NCBI GenBank assembly: GCA_937922925.1
Contig: CALAKU010000071.1
Location: 1 to 33,868 of the forward strand
DNA from: an uncultured Arenicella sp.
GTDB taxonomy: Bacteria > Pseudomonadota > Gammaproteobacteria > Arenicellales > Arenicellaceae
Reading direction: 5' to 3'
DNA length: 33,868 nt
Positions 1 to 10,057 of the stretch are shown here, one piece after another. How positions within the stretch are numbered: position 1 is the stretch's first letter; each line of letters opens with the position of its first letter. The notes below the pieces were generated by a model. The model did not search any database. It saw nothing but the letters and a program-made list of their open reading frames with translations, and was not told the origin of the DNA. The translations under genes were made by a program, and so were the position numbers.

Positions 1-282
1 TATCGCGCGCTCAGTGACTCAAATAGTTTATATATTGCCGAAATTTGTTTTCTGCCTGAGGCGAGAGGGCTAGGCTTGGGAACACGCTTACTCGACCACG
101 CTACAAAGTTAGCCATTACGAAAAATCTTCCACGAGTTACGCTGCGTGTCTTTTCTGCTAACAGTGGAGCCATACGTTTATATCAACGGTTCGGATTCGA
201 AATCGCCGATGAGCGCCCGATTGTTCCGCACCCGGAGATTAAACCCAAAGGATTGGTGTACTTAATGTCTTATTCGATTTAA
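1..282 (+). CDS. GNAT family N-acetyltransferase, C-terminal part (5' end outside window)
   Basis: This is the last 93 codons of a gene that begins before the window; the frame is open from base 1. The visible protein carries the GNAT acetyl-CoA binding signature: a beta-strand (LYIAEICFLPEARGLGLGTR, about window residues 11-30) leading into the R/Q-x-x-G-x-G/A pyrophosphate loop (RGLGLG) and the following helix (LLDHATKLA). The later segment with NSGAIRLYQRFGFE is the usual C-terminal motif B of the family. GNAT enzymes transfer an acetyl group from acetyl-CoA to an amine on a small molecule or protein; the substrate cannot be told from this part. A TTG at 76 could be read as a start, but it lies inside the conserved motif, so the true start is upstream. 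The gene is convergent with the EamA carrier, whose stop lies 10 bases away. Confidence 0.85.
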   Translation, partial: YRALSDSNSLYIAEICFLPEARGLGLGTRLLDHATKLAITKNLPRVTLRVFSANSGAIRLYQRFGFEIADERPIVPHPEIKPKGLVYLMSYSI

Positions 283-292
283 TTATTTTTAT

Positions 293-1192
293 TCAGTTAA
301 ACGCGCCAACGAAAACCATTACGCCTAAAACAGCCAACACCATGCCTACAAGCTTGCGCCTTTCTAATGGTTCTTTTAAAAATAGCGCGGCCATTAACAC
401 GATAAACACGCTGGCCGTTTCGTTTAATACCGACGCCTTTGAGGCGTCGGTGTATTTAAACCCAGCTAACCAAAACAACAAAGCCAGATAAGTTCCCCCT
501 GCTGCGGCCAAACTTATGCGGCCCCAAGGATGCCCGGGCGCTCTCAATGCTTGCCATGTGCTAGCCCATTGCCGGCGGAGAACAATGAAGATCAGCATAC
601 CGCTTATACCGGCACTCATACGCAGAGCCACCATCCAGAAAAAGCCGTCGGTGGCGAGCAAGGGCTTCATGGCGACCACGCCAGCGGCAGTAAAAAAGAC
701 AGACGCGGCAGCGTACATAACCCCAGTCAGCAATTGCTTGGCGTCGACACTTTGATAATGCCGTTGATAGACCACGACCAAAATGCCCACCAAGACCAGC
801 GCAAAACCAAACCACTGCCAAGGCAGTAGCGTTTCACCTAAAAACGCGATCGAGAGGATCACCACAAAAGGGCTATATAGGCTGCCAACAATGGCGGTTC
901 GCCCTGCCCCCAATTGTCGTAAGGCTTGTAAATACCATGTATCGGCGACAGCGATGCCAAAGTAGCCGCTGGCGATTAATATCAGCCATTGAGTTGCACT
1001 AAAGGACGGTAAAGTGAACCCTTCCATCACCATGGCGGTGGGCATTAACAAACAAATTGCCACCAGGTTTTTGGCTAAGTTCAATTGGTTGGCGCTCATC
1101 GTTTCGCCGACCGACTTGAGTAATACGATGGCGCTTGCCCAAAGAAAAGCACAGACCAAGGCAAACAACTCGCCTAAACCGAATTCAATCAT
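293..1192 (-). CDS. DMT superfamily (EamA) membrane transporter
   Basis: A 299-residue, strongly hydrophobic protein with about ten membrane spans arranged as two EamA repeats. The first repeat begins near residue 9 (ALVCAFLWASAIVLLKSVGE) and the second near residue 155. Pro and Gly positions such as SLYSPFVVILSIAFLGE and the matching second-half NETASVFIVLMAALFLKEPL are typical of the family. EamA proteins sit in the inner membrane and usually export metabolites or amino acids; the substrate here is unknown. The ATG at 1190-1192 is the first good start in frame. It lies 67 bases downstream of modC in the same direction, so it may be the distal gene of the molybdate operon, although nothing in its sequence ties it to molybdenum. 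Confidence 0.88.
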   Translation of the reverse strand: MIEFGLGELFALVCAFLWASAIVLLKSVGETMSANQLNLAKNLVAICLLMPTAMVMEGFTLPSFSATQWLILIASGYFGIAVADTWYLQALRQLGAGRTAIVGSLYSPFVVILSIAFLGETLLPWQWFGFALVLVGILVVVYQRHYQSVDAKQLLTGVMYAAASVFFTAAGVVAMKPLLATDGFFWMVALRMSAGISGMLIFIVLRRQWASTWQALRAPGHPWGRISLAAAGGTYLALLFWLAGFKYTDASKASVLNETASVFIVLMAALFLKEPLERRKLVGMVLAVLGVMVFVGAFN

Positions 1193-1259
1193 TTATCGGC
1201 CTCAGCCACGCGGGTAAGTCGTTAGGCTTGCCAGTTGATCTAAGCTCACACTGTTGAAC

Positions 1260-2363
1260 TCACAAAAGGGCAACTGACTTGGCTTGGCAAAACACGGTTT
1301 GACCAATCTCTAACTCAAGAAGATGAGCCGATTTTTTTGTGATTCTTGCCAATAGTGGGGTTGCGCCACGGGTTAACTTCACCATCATTTGCGACTCATC
1401 CAAAGCCTGAAGGTCGGTAATGTCGGCGGCAAAAATATTTAGAATACTGGTCCCCGTCTGTTGTTCACGAGTTAAGCTGAGATCGCGTGCCGCGATGGCG
1501 ACTCGCACATCGGTGCCCACAGGCACATCAAGGTGGGCTATGTGCAAAAGGCCCAACTCGCTTGATAGCGATGTTAAACCAAAGTCAGAATCGTGTGCGA
1601 ACACGCGCGCCTTAACCACACTTTTTGCGGAGTGACCACTAAGACCCGGCAAATTAAGTTGACTCAATGTGTTTTCGATGTGGCCGTGGGCCAGTAAATC
1701 GCCTTCGTGCAACACCATCATGCGGTCGGCTAGCTTAGCTACTTCTTCTAGAGAGTGGCTGACATAGACTATTGGCAATTCAAGTTCGTCTTTCAGGCGC
1801 GCCAAAAAAGGCAGTATGCGATGTTTTGCTTCTCTGTCTAAAGCAGAAAGCGGCTCATCCATCAACAATAGGCGGGGCCGCGAACACAAGGCCCGGGCGA
1901 TCGCCACCCGTTGTTGTTGCCCGCCGGACAACGTAGCTGGCCAACGATCTAGAAGATCGCTTAAGCCGCACAATTCGATAATAGTGCTGTTATCGCTGCT
2001 ATGACCTTTAGAGCTATTTACCCCTTTACCAGAAGCGCGAGCCTTAGCCCTTTTTGCTGCAAAATTAAGATTGTCTTTAACGCGTAAATGCGAAAACAAA
2101 CTGGGCTCTTGAAACACGTAGGCAACACCGCGTTGCCATGCGGGCATAAAGAACTGGCTGTTCTGCCAAACCTCGTCGCGAAATTGCAAATTGGCACGAC
2201 TGCCATGCCGCGGTTTGTCCAAACCCGCCAGCAGCCTAAGAAGTGTGGTTTTGCCGCTGCCGGATTCGCCGAACACGGCGGTAACACCCTGCGTTGCAAT
2301 TTGAGTGTCGCAGCGCAAGTTAAAGGCACCAAGGCGATGTTCGATATCAACGATTAAGCTCAT
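1260..2363 (-). CDS. modC: Molybdate ABC transporter ATP-binding protein ModC
   Basis: A 367-residue ATPase that powers molybdate import through ModB. Walker A is GESGSGKTT (residues 32-40), the ABC signature LSGGQQQR is at 145-152, Walker B LLLMDE is at 165-170, and the H-loop histidine is near 203 (VYVSHS). After the nucleotide-binding domain, residues about 295-365 form a MOP/TOBE-like domain (GTSILNIFAADITDL...) that in ModC proteins binds oxyanion and separates them from sulfate or phosphate importers. Residues about 104-125 are a Lys/Ser/Gly-rich insertion before the helical domain that looks non-conserved. Its ATG overlaps the modB TAA by one base (TAATG), so the two are translationally coupled. 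Tungstate transport is possible but less likely from this architecture. Confidence 0.93.
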   Translation of the reverse strand: MSLIVDIEHRLGAFNLRCDTQIATQGVTAVFGESGSGKTTLLRLLAGLDKPRHGSRANLQFRDEVWQNSQFFMPAWQRGVAYVFQEPSLFSHLRVKDNLNFAAKRAKARASGKGVNSSKGHSSDNSTIIELCGLSDLLDRWPATLSGGQQQRVAIARALCSRPRLLLMDEPLSALDREAKHRILPFLARLKDELELPIVYVSHSLEEVAKLADRMMVLHEGDLLAHGHIENTLSQLNLPGLSGHSAKSVVKARVFAHDSDFGLTSLSSELGLLHIAHLDVPVGTDVRVAIAARDLSLTREQQTGTSILNIFAADITDLQALDESQMMVKLTRGATPLLARITKKSAHLLELEIGQTVFCQAKSVALL

Positions 2364-3046
2364 TACGTGAATACCGACATTGGTTTTCGACCTCGCCCAA
2401 GCGCGTAGACCGCCGCTAAGAGCACAAATGAAAACCCTAACAATACGAGCGACAGCTGATGAGCTTGACCAAACGCCAAACTCTCCACGTGCTCGTATAT
2501 CGCAATCGACGCAACTTGAGTTTCGCCGGGGATATTGCCGCCAATCATCAATACCACTCCGAATTCGCCGATGGTATGTGCAAAACCCAAGACCGCTGCG
2601 CTAAAAAATCCGTGTTTGGCTAAGGGCATGGCGATACTGAAAAACTGATCTAGCGGCTTCGCTCCCAAGGATGCTGCGGCCTCTAGAGGGCGATTGCCGA
2701 TTGCGTAAAAGCTATTCTGCAATGGTTGCACCACAAAAGGCAGCGAATAAATAACCGAACCGATCACCAAACCTGAAAATGAAAAAACCAGTGAAGGCCC
2801 TCCCACTGATTCAATCGCCTGACCTAGCCAGCTATTCGGCCTTAGCAAAACTAATAGATAAAAACCAAGCACGGTTGGTGGTAAAACCAGTGGCAGTGCA
2901 ACCAAGGCCTCAACCACGAATTTTAACCGCCACTGGGTACGCGCCAACCACCACGCTAAAGGCGTACCGAGCACCAATAAAATCGCGGTGCTCACCAAGG
3001 CCAATTGCAGGGTCAATAATATGGCTTGCCAATCACCGGGGCTCAT
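2363..3046 (-). CDS. modB: Molybdate ABC transporter permease ModB
   Basis: A 227-residue inner-membrane permease with about five to six spans. It carries the ABC permease coupling-helix motif near residues 125-160 (EAAASLGAKPLDQFFSIAMP), where the EAA loop docks on ModC. The N-terminal part (LTLQLALVSTAILLVLGTPLAWWLAR) and the LPLVLPPTVLGFYLLVLL segment are characteristic of ModB/NifC-type permeases. Its ATG overlaps the modA stop by four bases (ATGA), and its own stop overlaps the modC start by one base. The length is normal for ModB. No moco riboswitch or ModE-type palindrome is visible upstream of the operon. Confidence 0.93.
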   Translation of the reverse strand: MSPGDWQAILLTLQLALVSTAILLVLGTPLAWWLARTQWRLKFVVEALVALPLVLPPTVLGFYLLVLLRPNSWLGQAIESVGGPSLVFSFSGLVIGSVIYSLPFVVQPLQNSFYAIGNRPLEAAASLGAKPLDQFFSIAMPLAKHGFFSAAVLGFAHTIGEFGVVLMIGGNIPGETQVASIAIYEHVESLAFGQAHQLSLVLLGFSFVLLAAVYALGRGRKPMSVFT

Positions 3047-3912
3047 ACGCGTTCAGGTAAGAAATAACCAGATTGAATAATCACGGCACTCGCCTCATCA
3101 CCTTTTAAGAAGTCGAAAAAAGCTTGCGCTAAAGGAGATTCGTTAACTAAAACAGCGGACTGCACGATGGGCGCATACAACTCTGGTGGCACCATCCATA
3201 TCTCACCCGGAACCGGCTGTTTTTGTTTTAAGGCCAGATATTGAGAATAGGCAATAAAACCAAACTCAGCGCTGGCACTAAGCACGTATTGCAAACTTTG
3301 CGAGACGCTTTCGCCGCGCACCAACTTAATGTGATTGGTGGATTGCTGACTTAATCCAAGATGGTCTAGCACCTCTTGGGCCGCGCGCCCATAGGGGGCA
3401 AGCCGAGGATTCGCCATTGCAAGCACTGGAGGCTTATGCGGCTTTGACTGCTTTTGAGTGAGCGCCGCCAACGCGGATAAATCGTCACCACCTCGATGCC
3501 AAAGCACCAACCGACCCAAGGCGTAATCGTATTTGGCTTTGGCAAGGCCTTTGTCGATCAGAATTTGCGGGCGCTGCTGGTCGGCCGCGAGAAAAACGTC
3601 TACCGCCAAACCAAACTCTATTTGGCTAGTAATTTTGCCAGTTGAGCCGATACGCAGCTGCACCGACACGTCTTGATTTTGAGCTGCTTGTATTTGTTCA
3701 AACTGGCTCGCCAAGATTCGTGCGGTATCAGCAAAATTACTGGCCACCGCAACACGTACAACGGGCTGAGTCGAATTCTGAGCTGTAATTAACGGCGCGC
3801 AAAAAAAAGAAAGTAGAAAAACGCCCAATGGTGCGGCACGAACAAACTGCACAGCGGGCGCCCTTCTTAAACGCCAAAGCAATGCCGTTAATGACACTAC
3901 TCTGATAGGCAT
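3043..3912 (-). CDS. modA: Molybdate-binding periplasmic protein ModA
   Basis: Periplasmic substrate-binding protein of the molybdate importer, 289 residues. An unusually long, basic N-terminus (MPIRVVSLTALLWRLRRAP...) precedes a hydrophobic stretch and a likely signal peptidase site near AQNSTQP. The mature protein begins with VRVAVASNFADTARILA and contains GSTGKITSQIEFGLAVDVF and FLAADQQRPQILIDKGLA, the hallmarks of the ModA family oxyanion pocket. I chose the ATG at 3910-3912 instead of the TTG one codon upstream because the ATG overlaps the upstream acyltransferase stop as TGATG, a common coupling arrangement. It is followed directly by modB. The signal peptide may actually start later within the basic segment. 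Confidence 0.9.
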   Translation of the reverse strand: MPIRVVSLTALLWRLRRAPAVQFVRAAPLGVFLLSFFCAPLITAQNSTQPVVRVAVASNFADTARILASQFEQIQAAQNQDVSVQLRIGSTGKITSQIEFGLAVDVFLAADQQRPQILIDKGLAKAKYDYALGRLVLWHRGGDDLSALAALTQKQSKPHKPPVLAMANPRLAPYGRAAQEVLDHLGLSQQSTNHIKLVRGESVSQSLQYVLSASAEFGFIAYSQYLALKQKQPVPGEIWMVPPELYAPIVQSAVLVNESPLAQAFFDFLKGDEASAVIIQSGYFLPERV

Positions 3913-4700
3913 CAAGACTTATCCGTTCTTGATTTAAGTCTGCGTGCGGGGACGCCAGCAACAATCGCCAGTGCATCGACGTTTTTATTCACGACGCTGC
4001 TTGTACCGACAATAGCCCCAGATCCTATCGAAACGCCATCCATGACTTGGACATTACTGCCAAACCACACATTGTTCTCAACTTGGATTCCGCCTTGCGG
4101 TGCCATCCCTTGCTGCTTAAACGGCACATCCAAGGCATCACTAATATACGGCCCACTGCCAATAAAATAGCTCATGGCACCGATTAGAACATCGTCTCCA
4201 ATCGCGACATCGCTGCCTTGCATGGCGTGCACGATGGTTGAAATGCCAATCGTGCAATGCGAGCCGATATTGATATCGCCATTCTTGCACGACAAAACCA
4301 CATTTCGGCTAACGATGGTATCTGCACCGATTTGGATACCTTGATTGCTCTCGCCTTTGGCGTCGAGGGTCACGCGATCGTCAATCACAACATTATCGGC
4401 GATCTTGATCTTTAGGCCATGACGAATCGCTACGCCCTGACCGAACACCACATTGCGCCCTACTTCGCCCAAGATGAATGGATACAAAAACTTACGCATC
4501 ACCAAACCGAGCGCGCCGGGTATCCATGAGCTCAACAACATGACCATTTCAAACTTAAACAGGTACCACAAACTGTCGCTGCCAAGCGCTAAGGCCTGAT
4601 AGCGTTGCATAGCCGACTTGTTTTGATCAGTGAGCTGATCATGCAAGCTGGCCTGCGTTGACTCTGTGCTTTGTTTTTGATCGGTATTGTTGTTTGACAC
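3912..4700 (-). CDS. Left-handed beta-helix (hexapeptide repeat) acyltransferase
   Basis: A 262-residue protein of the LbH acyltransferase family. Residues about 80-250 are repeats of the [I/V]-G-x4 type (for example IQIGADTIVSRNVVL, INIGSHCTIG, VAIGDDVLIGAM, VSIGSGAIVGTSSVV), ending in the familiar IVAGVPARRLK. Such enzymes are usually trimeric and acetylate sugars or antibiotics from acetyl-CoA; the His in TIVHAM could be catalytic. The N-terminal 30 residues are polar and Gln/Ser-rich, followed by an amphipathic or hydrophobic stretch (LWYLFKFEMVMLLSSWIPGAL) that may associate with the membrane. The start is GTG with no clear ribosome site; the ATG at 4610 (residue 31) is an alternative. 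Its stop overlaps modA, which is an odd partner for a sugar acetyltransferase. Confidence 0.85.
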   Translation of the reverse strand: MSNNNTDQKQSTESTQASLHDQLTDQNKSAMQRYQALALGSDSLWYLFKFEMVMLLSSWIPGALGLVMRKFLYPFILGEVGRNVVFGQGVAIRHGLKIKIADNVVIDDRVTLDAKGESNQGIQIGADTIVSRNVVLSCKNGDINIGSHCTIGISTIVHAMQGSDVAIGDDVLIGAMSYFIGSGPYISDALDVPFKQQGMAPQGGIQVENNVWFGSNVQVMDGVSIGSGAIVGTSSVVNKNVDALAIVAGVPARRLKSRTDKS

Positions 4701-4780
4701 GGTAATTGTTGGTGCTATGCGGTTCGTGGCCCTAATAGTATGGGATAGCCGCCTTTGCGACCATGATTAATCTCAATAAA

Positions 4781-5875
4781 TTATCGTTTGAATTGGCCAT
4801 ACAAAAGCCGGTCGACAAGCTCATAGCGATGCTCAAACTTAGCAACAACAAAAACCAAAATAACGGTGAACGCGATGCTAAAACAGTAGTAAATCAGTGG
4901 TTGCGACTGGTGAATACCCAAGCCCTTAAGAATAAACATTGGCACTACGTGCCAAAGATAAATGGGTAAGGACAAGCGGCCCATCATCGATAACACGCCA
5001 TTCAAACCCTTGGCAGATACGCCGATTTTTAAAAAATCACTTGATGCCGCAAGACACCATTGCAACACGACTATGCTGAGTGTCACGTTCATTGCAAACC
5101 AAGCCAAGGCGTGAGCTGTGCCCGATTTGCTGTCGCCCTCAATGGCCTGGGTATTTATGGCCTGGGTATTGCTTTTCAAGGCATCGCTTATCAATCCTTC
5201 GCTAGAGCCAAAATCCGTCACTACCATCATCGCGAATAACCCCACCGACAAGCCTAACGCCGCCATCATTATGATTCGCCATTGGCTCGATAAGAGCGCA
5301 TGCGCTCTTTTTGATTGCCCAAACACTTGCCTAAGAAGCAACCCAAAGAAAAAGAAAAACGCGTAAAAGAATAGCTTTTTGTCGAGCAAAAGTGCGGGCA
5401 CCGAGACCAAGTCGGCGCCTGCCCAAAGTATCGGTAGCGGCAAACTGAGGATGACCAAGGCCAACAGGGGAACGCGAAGTTTGAGTAATAGAGCTAAGCC
5501 GCCGACCCAAATCAACACCGTGGGGATGTACCACAGGTGGTAATACGGCGTGGTTGCGTAAGCCATGAGTAGCGACCCAGATAAGCGCCCCTCAAGATAG
5601 GCATGAACAATGAGTGTGCCGGTGAAGAACAATAAGGCGGGAATAAATGGCACTGCCATACGCTGCCAGTAACGCCAAGCCGACTGCCACAATGGTTGAG
5701 TGCGCAATTTTTCGACATTGATTAGGTAGCCAGTCAAAACAATGAACAGCGGCATATGGAAGCTGTAAATTGCGTAGCGAAGGGGTTGGCTATGTATAGA
5801 ACCGAGCACGATATGCCCAGCGATAACGGCCACTATGAGCCATCCACGGGCGATATCAAAACGAGGGTTTCTCAC
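4781..5875 (-). CDS. Acyltransferase-3 family membrane protein (fucose 4-O-acetylase-like)
   Basis: A 364-residue polytopic protein with about ten membrane spans. The opening (RFDIARGWLIVAVIAGHIV) and the segment YSFHMPLFIVLTGYL are the conserved N-terminal motifs of acyltransferase-3 proteins, where the early Arg and His are required for acetyl transfer. The ending (LPIYLWHVVPMFIL) is also typical. These enzymes O-acetylate surface polysaccharides or lipids from the inner membrane. The start is GTG at 5873-5875, with AAGAG about seven bases upstream. A loop near residues 235-255 contains a short tandem duplication (NTQAI twice). It lies between argB and the soluble hexapeptide acyltransferase, so the two acetyltransferases may work on the same cell-surface glycan; this is inference. 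Confidence 0.87.
   Translation of the reverse strand: MRNPRFDIARGWLIVAVIAGHIVLGSIHSQPLRYAIYSFHMPLFIVLTGYLINVEKLRTQPLWQSAWRYWQRMAVPFIPALLFFTGTLIVHAYLEGRLSGSLLMAYATTPYYHLWYIPTVLIWVGGLALLLKLRVPLLALVILSLPLPILWAGADLVSVPALLLDKKLFFYAFFFFFGLLLRQVFGQSKRAHALLSSQWRIIMMAALGLSVGLFAMMVVTDFGSSEGLISDALKSNTQAINTQAIEGDSKSGTAHALAWFAMNVTLSIVVLQWCLAASSDFLKIGVSAKGLNGVLSMMGRLSLPIYLWHVVPMFILKGLGIHQSQPLIYYCFSIAFTVILVFVVAKFEHRYELVDRLLYGQFKR
5141..5170. repeat. 15-bp tandem duplication inside the acyltransferase-3 gene
   Basis: Two adjacent 15-base units (aatggcctgggtatt and tatggcctgggtatt) differ at one base only. In the encoded protein they give the repeated pentapeptide NTQAI in a polar loop between membrane spans. 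The reading frame is preserved, so this is a benign in-frame duplication. Confidence 0.85.
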
Positions 5876-5927
5876 GATCGAGCTCTTAATAATTCCGTTA
5901 TAGGCGGGGTTGTCTAAAGATGCTCAT

Positions 5928-7010
<1,083 letters not shown>

Positions 7011-8618
7011 ATGGCCACGACGAATAAATACGACAACCCACTCTTTATGCCAACAGTCATAAACAATACAAGCAGCTTGATTACACGAAACGATCGTTGG
7101 CAACGTCTTAACGACACGGGGCACATTTTTCGCAATCTGAGTGTCATCGTTGGCATGCTGTTTCTGAGTGCCTGCGCCAATAAAATTAACCAGCTGCCTG
7201 AAGAATCGGATATCGAGGTGCCTGCGCAATGGCAAGCCACCGAGATCGAGCAAGAAAAGCCATCTCTGCCTGATATTCAAGCGAGTAAACCGGCAGAACC
7301 GGTTCAAGAAAATTGGCTAAGCAGCTTTGATGACGCCGAGCTCAACCAATACGTCAGCATGGCCCTGCAAAACAATCCGGACTTATTGCAATCGGCGGCG
7401 CAATTGCGTAACGCGATTGAGCAAGTCTCTATTACCGGATCGAATCTATGGCCGGCAATCCAGGCCAATGTGAACGGTCGAGAGAATGAGCAATTTTTTA
7501 GCGACCCCAATGGCGGTGTGACCACCACGACCACGCGAACCATTAGCAAAACCTTAGATGTGTCTTGGGAAATCGATGTGTGGCGCAAGCTCAGTCAACG
7601 TAAGAAGGCCGCGGCATTAAATGCCAAAGCGCAAGCTGAGTTGTTCAAAGCGGCGGAATTATCCTTAGTCGCCAATGTCTCTCGCGCTTGGTTTAATTTG
7701 GTGACCAATAAGCTGCAACTCGACTTAGCGCAACGTCGGCTTGAAAGCTTTAAGAGCACGGCGCAATTGATCGACGAAAACTATCAGCGCGGCTTACGAT
7801 CGGCTCTGGATGTTTACTTGAGCCGCACCGACGTACAGCGGCAGATATCTGCACTCGCCGATTCAAGATTCAGTTATGTGCAGTCTCTGCGCACATTCAA
7901 GACCTTGCTGGGCGAATACCCAAGCGCGGATATGGAATTTAAAGCCACCTTGCCAGGGCTTAGTAGCGAAGTCTCAGCTGGTCTGCCTGCTGAACTGATG
8001 ACGCGCCGCCCAGATTTGCGCGCCAGCTTATTGCAGTATCAGGCGCAGATCGCAACGGCTCGAGCCGCACAACGTGACCTGTATCCGTCACTGAACTTTA
8101 CTGGCTCGATTGGCGACAGCCGCAGTCGATTTAACTCCATGTTCGAAACCGACAACATGATCGAAACCTTGGTGGTTGGGCTCACCGCACCTATTTTCGC
8201 CGCTGGCGCACTGCGCTCAGCCAGAGATCAGGCTTATTTTCAAGCCGAGAGCTCGTACGCGAATTTATTGCGCACCACCTTAACGGCGTTCGAAGAAGTC
8301 GAAAACTCGCTGTCGAGAGAGAATTTATTAAACCAACAACACATCGCCATTCAACAAGCAGTCGAACTCGCCGAAGGCGGTTTAAACCTTGCTTTAGACC
8401 GATATCAATCGGGTATCGAGAGCTATACGACTGTATTGCAATCGCAGCGCAGCCTATTTGATTCCCTTGAAAATGAACTGAATATTCGCAATGCACTGCT
8501 GCAAAACCGAATTAGCTTGCATTTAGCGCTTGGCGGCGACTTTCAAAGCACACAAGATCGGGATAATAGTGAGCTTCCCAGTATTCGGACACGGCAACAA
8601 CCACAAACATCGCAATGA
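7011..8618 (+). CDS. RND efflux outer-membrane channel lipoprotein (TolC/OprM/NodT family)
   Basis: Outer-membrane channel of the tripartite pump, 535 residues. Two OEP repeats follow the signal region: the first contains NWLSSFDDAELNQYVSMALQNNPDLLQSAAQLRNA (split by helices) and the second contains PAELMTRRPDLRASLLQYQAQIATARAAQRDLYPSL, the family hallmark. A lipobox (FLSAC) places the lipidated Cys at residue 55. That is far from the start, so the true start is uncertain; the ATG at 7047 or TTG at 7077 would shorten the leader, but none has a good ribosome site. It is the first gene of a five-gene operon; its stop overlaps the adaptor start by four bases (ATGA). Substrates of the pump cannot be inferred. 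Confidence 0.92.
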   Translation: MATTNKYDNPLFMPTVINNTSSLITRNDRWQRLNDTGHIFRNLSVIVGMLFLSACANKINQLPEESDIEVPAQWQATEIEQEKPSLPDIQASKPAEPVQENWLSSFDDAELNQYVSMALQNNPDLLQSAAQLRNAIEQVSITGSNLWPAIQANVNGRENEQFFSDPNGGVTTTTTRTISKTLDVSWEIDVWRKLSQRKKAAALNAKAQAELFKAAELSLVANVSRAWFNLVTNKLQLDLAQRRLESFKSTAQLIDENYQRGLRSALDVYLSRTDVQRQISALADSRFSYVQSLRTFKTLLGEYPSADMEFKATLPGLSSEVSAGLPAELMTRRPDLRASLLQYQAQIATARAAQRDLYPSLNFTGSIGDSRSRFNSMFETDNMIETLVVGLTAPIFAAGALRSARDQAYFQAESSYANLLRTTLTAFEEVENSLSRENLLNQQHIAIQQAVELAEGGLNLALDRYQSGIESYTTVLQSQRSLFDSLENELNIRNALLQNRISLHLALGGDFQSTQDRDNSELPSIRTRQQPQTSQ

Positions 8619-10042
8619 GCAGTGACTATAATTTAAATATCGAAGAAGAATCCAATAAGCCAAACGCACTCGCGGCGATCTTGTTAGCGATACCACGAAA
8701 AGTCAGAATTGTTCTTTGTATTGTTCTCGTGACTTGGGGGATCATCGCAGTACTCGGCGCATTGAAACCTGAAGCAAAGAAACGCCCAATTCCTGAGACC
8801 GTGGTGCGTGTCGACGTTGTTTCAGCTACCCGCAGTACCTACCCAATTATCGTTAGCGCCAACGGAACCATTGAAGCCGAAACTCGAGGTAACTTAGTCG
8901 CGCAAATCAGTGGTGAAATTGTCGCCACTGCAAATAGTTTCAAAACGGGCGGAACGTTTTCCAAAGGCGAAGTTTTAATAGAAATAGACCCTCGTGATTT
9001 TCAAGCCCAGGCCAGTCAAAGCTTGGCGAATTTGTCGCGCGCTCAAGCTAATTATCGCAGCGAGCAGGCCAATGCCAGACAAGCCAAATTGGATTGGGAG
9101 CGGCTCGGCAATACTGAGCCAGCACCTGACTTAGTGTTACGCAAACCTCAATTAGCCGCAGCGAAAGCCGAGCTTGATTCAGCTCGCGCGGTGTATGACA
9201 GTGCTCAGTTAAATTTAAGCCGCACCAAAATAACGGCACCCTATGATGGGCGAATCATTCAACGTTCCGCCGTATTAGGCCAATATCTAACGGTGGGCTC
9301 GCCCATCGCCGAAGTATTCAAAATCGACGGTGTCGAAGTGCGCTTGCCTATAAGCCAAGAAGAATTCAGCCAACTTGGCCTTGATGCGTTTGACCCAAGC
9401 AATACCAGCGACGAGTTTAGCGTGGTAATTTTCAGTGAAATTGGCGGCCAGCGGAACCAATGGAATGCCAAGATTACGCGAACAAATTCTACCTTTGATA
9501 TTAACACTCGCCAGATTGATGTCATCGCAGAGGTCGACAATCCATTTAGCCAAGGCCTAAATCAGCCGCCCTTAAAAATTGGCCAATTTGTCGAAGCGCA
9601 AATCACTGGGCGAGCCGTAGATAATGTCTTTGTTATTCCCAATAAGAGTATCCGCGAAGGCAGTTATGTCTATGTAGTGCGTGACGATAAGTTAGCCAAG
9701 CAAGGGATTAAAATTTTATGGCAAGACGACCAAAATGCACTATTGGCGGATGGCCTTAGCGACAATGAGTTGGTGGTGACAACGTCGCTAAACAGTACGC
9801 TCGCTGGTGCAACGGCAAAATTAAGCGACGATGTACAGCTTGGCACGCCAGCCCTTGCTGAATCCCAAACAGAACCAGTAGCCAGCGACGTGAGTAGCAA
9901 CAACACTGAAATCGCTAACCCCGCAGAAGGCATACGATCCAATAAAGGGGCCAACCAAACGGTGGCGCCTCAGGACGAACAAACTCCACCACCAGCCTCA
10001 ACAGACGCCAGCTCAGCACCGAATACGCCGGCCAGCCAATAG
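8615..10042 (+). CDS. RND efflux periplasmic adaptor (membrane fusion protein)
   Basis: A 475-residue HlyD/AcrA-type adaptor joining the inner-membrane pump to the outer-membrane channel. It is anchored by a hydrophobic segment at about residues 31-50 and has no lipobox. The lipoyl half-motifs (VSANGTIEAETRGNLVAQISGEIV and RTKITAPYDGRI) flank a helical hairpin of about residues 130-190. Beta-barrel and membrane-proximal domains follow (ARQIDVIAEVDNP, KIGQFVEAQI, FVIPNKSIREG). The last roughly 65 residues are a Pro/Ala/Ser/Thr/Gln-rich tail with no homology I recognise, longer than usual. It overlaps the channel gene by four bases and precedes the first pump gene by 15 bases. Confidence 0.93.
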   Translation: MSSDYNLNIEEESNKPNALAAILLAIPRKVRIVLCIVLVTWGIIAVLGALKPEAKKRPIPETVVRVDVVSATRSTYPIIVSANGTIEAETRGNLVAQISGEIVATANSFKTGGTFSKGEVLIEIDPRDFQAQASQSLANLSRAQANYRSEQANARQAKLDWERLGNTEPAPDLVLRKPQLAAAKAELDSARAVYDSAQLNLSRTKITAPYDGRIIQRSAVLGQYLTVGSPIAEVFKIDGVEVRLPISQEEFSQLGLDAFDPSNTSDEFSVVIFSEIGGQRNQWNAKITRTNSTFDINTRQIDVIAEVDNPFSQGLNQPPLKIGQFVEAQITGRAVDNVFVIPNKSIREGSYVYVVRDDKLAKQGIKILWQDDQNALLADGLSDNELVVTTSLNSTLAGATAKLSDDVQLGTPALAESQTEPVASDVSSNNTEIANPAEGIRSNKGANQTVAPQDEQTPPPASTDASSAPNTPASQ

Positions 10043-10057
10043 ATTGCGAGCGCTGCA

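Noticed and set aside
4624-4641. Inverted repeat TGATCAG-TGAG-CTGATCA as an operator for the acyltransferase/mod operon
   Set aside because: It lies in the coding region if the GTG start is right. It would only be upstream if the ATG at 4610 is the true start, which I cannot show.
4763-4969. 68-codon rightward frame over the acyltransferase-3 3' end
   Set aside because: Mostly antisense to a clear membrane protein gene, with no domain or ribosome site.
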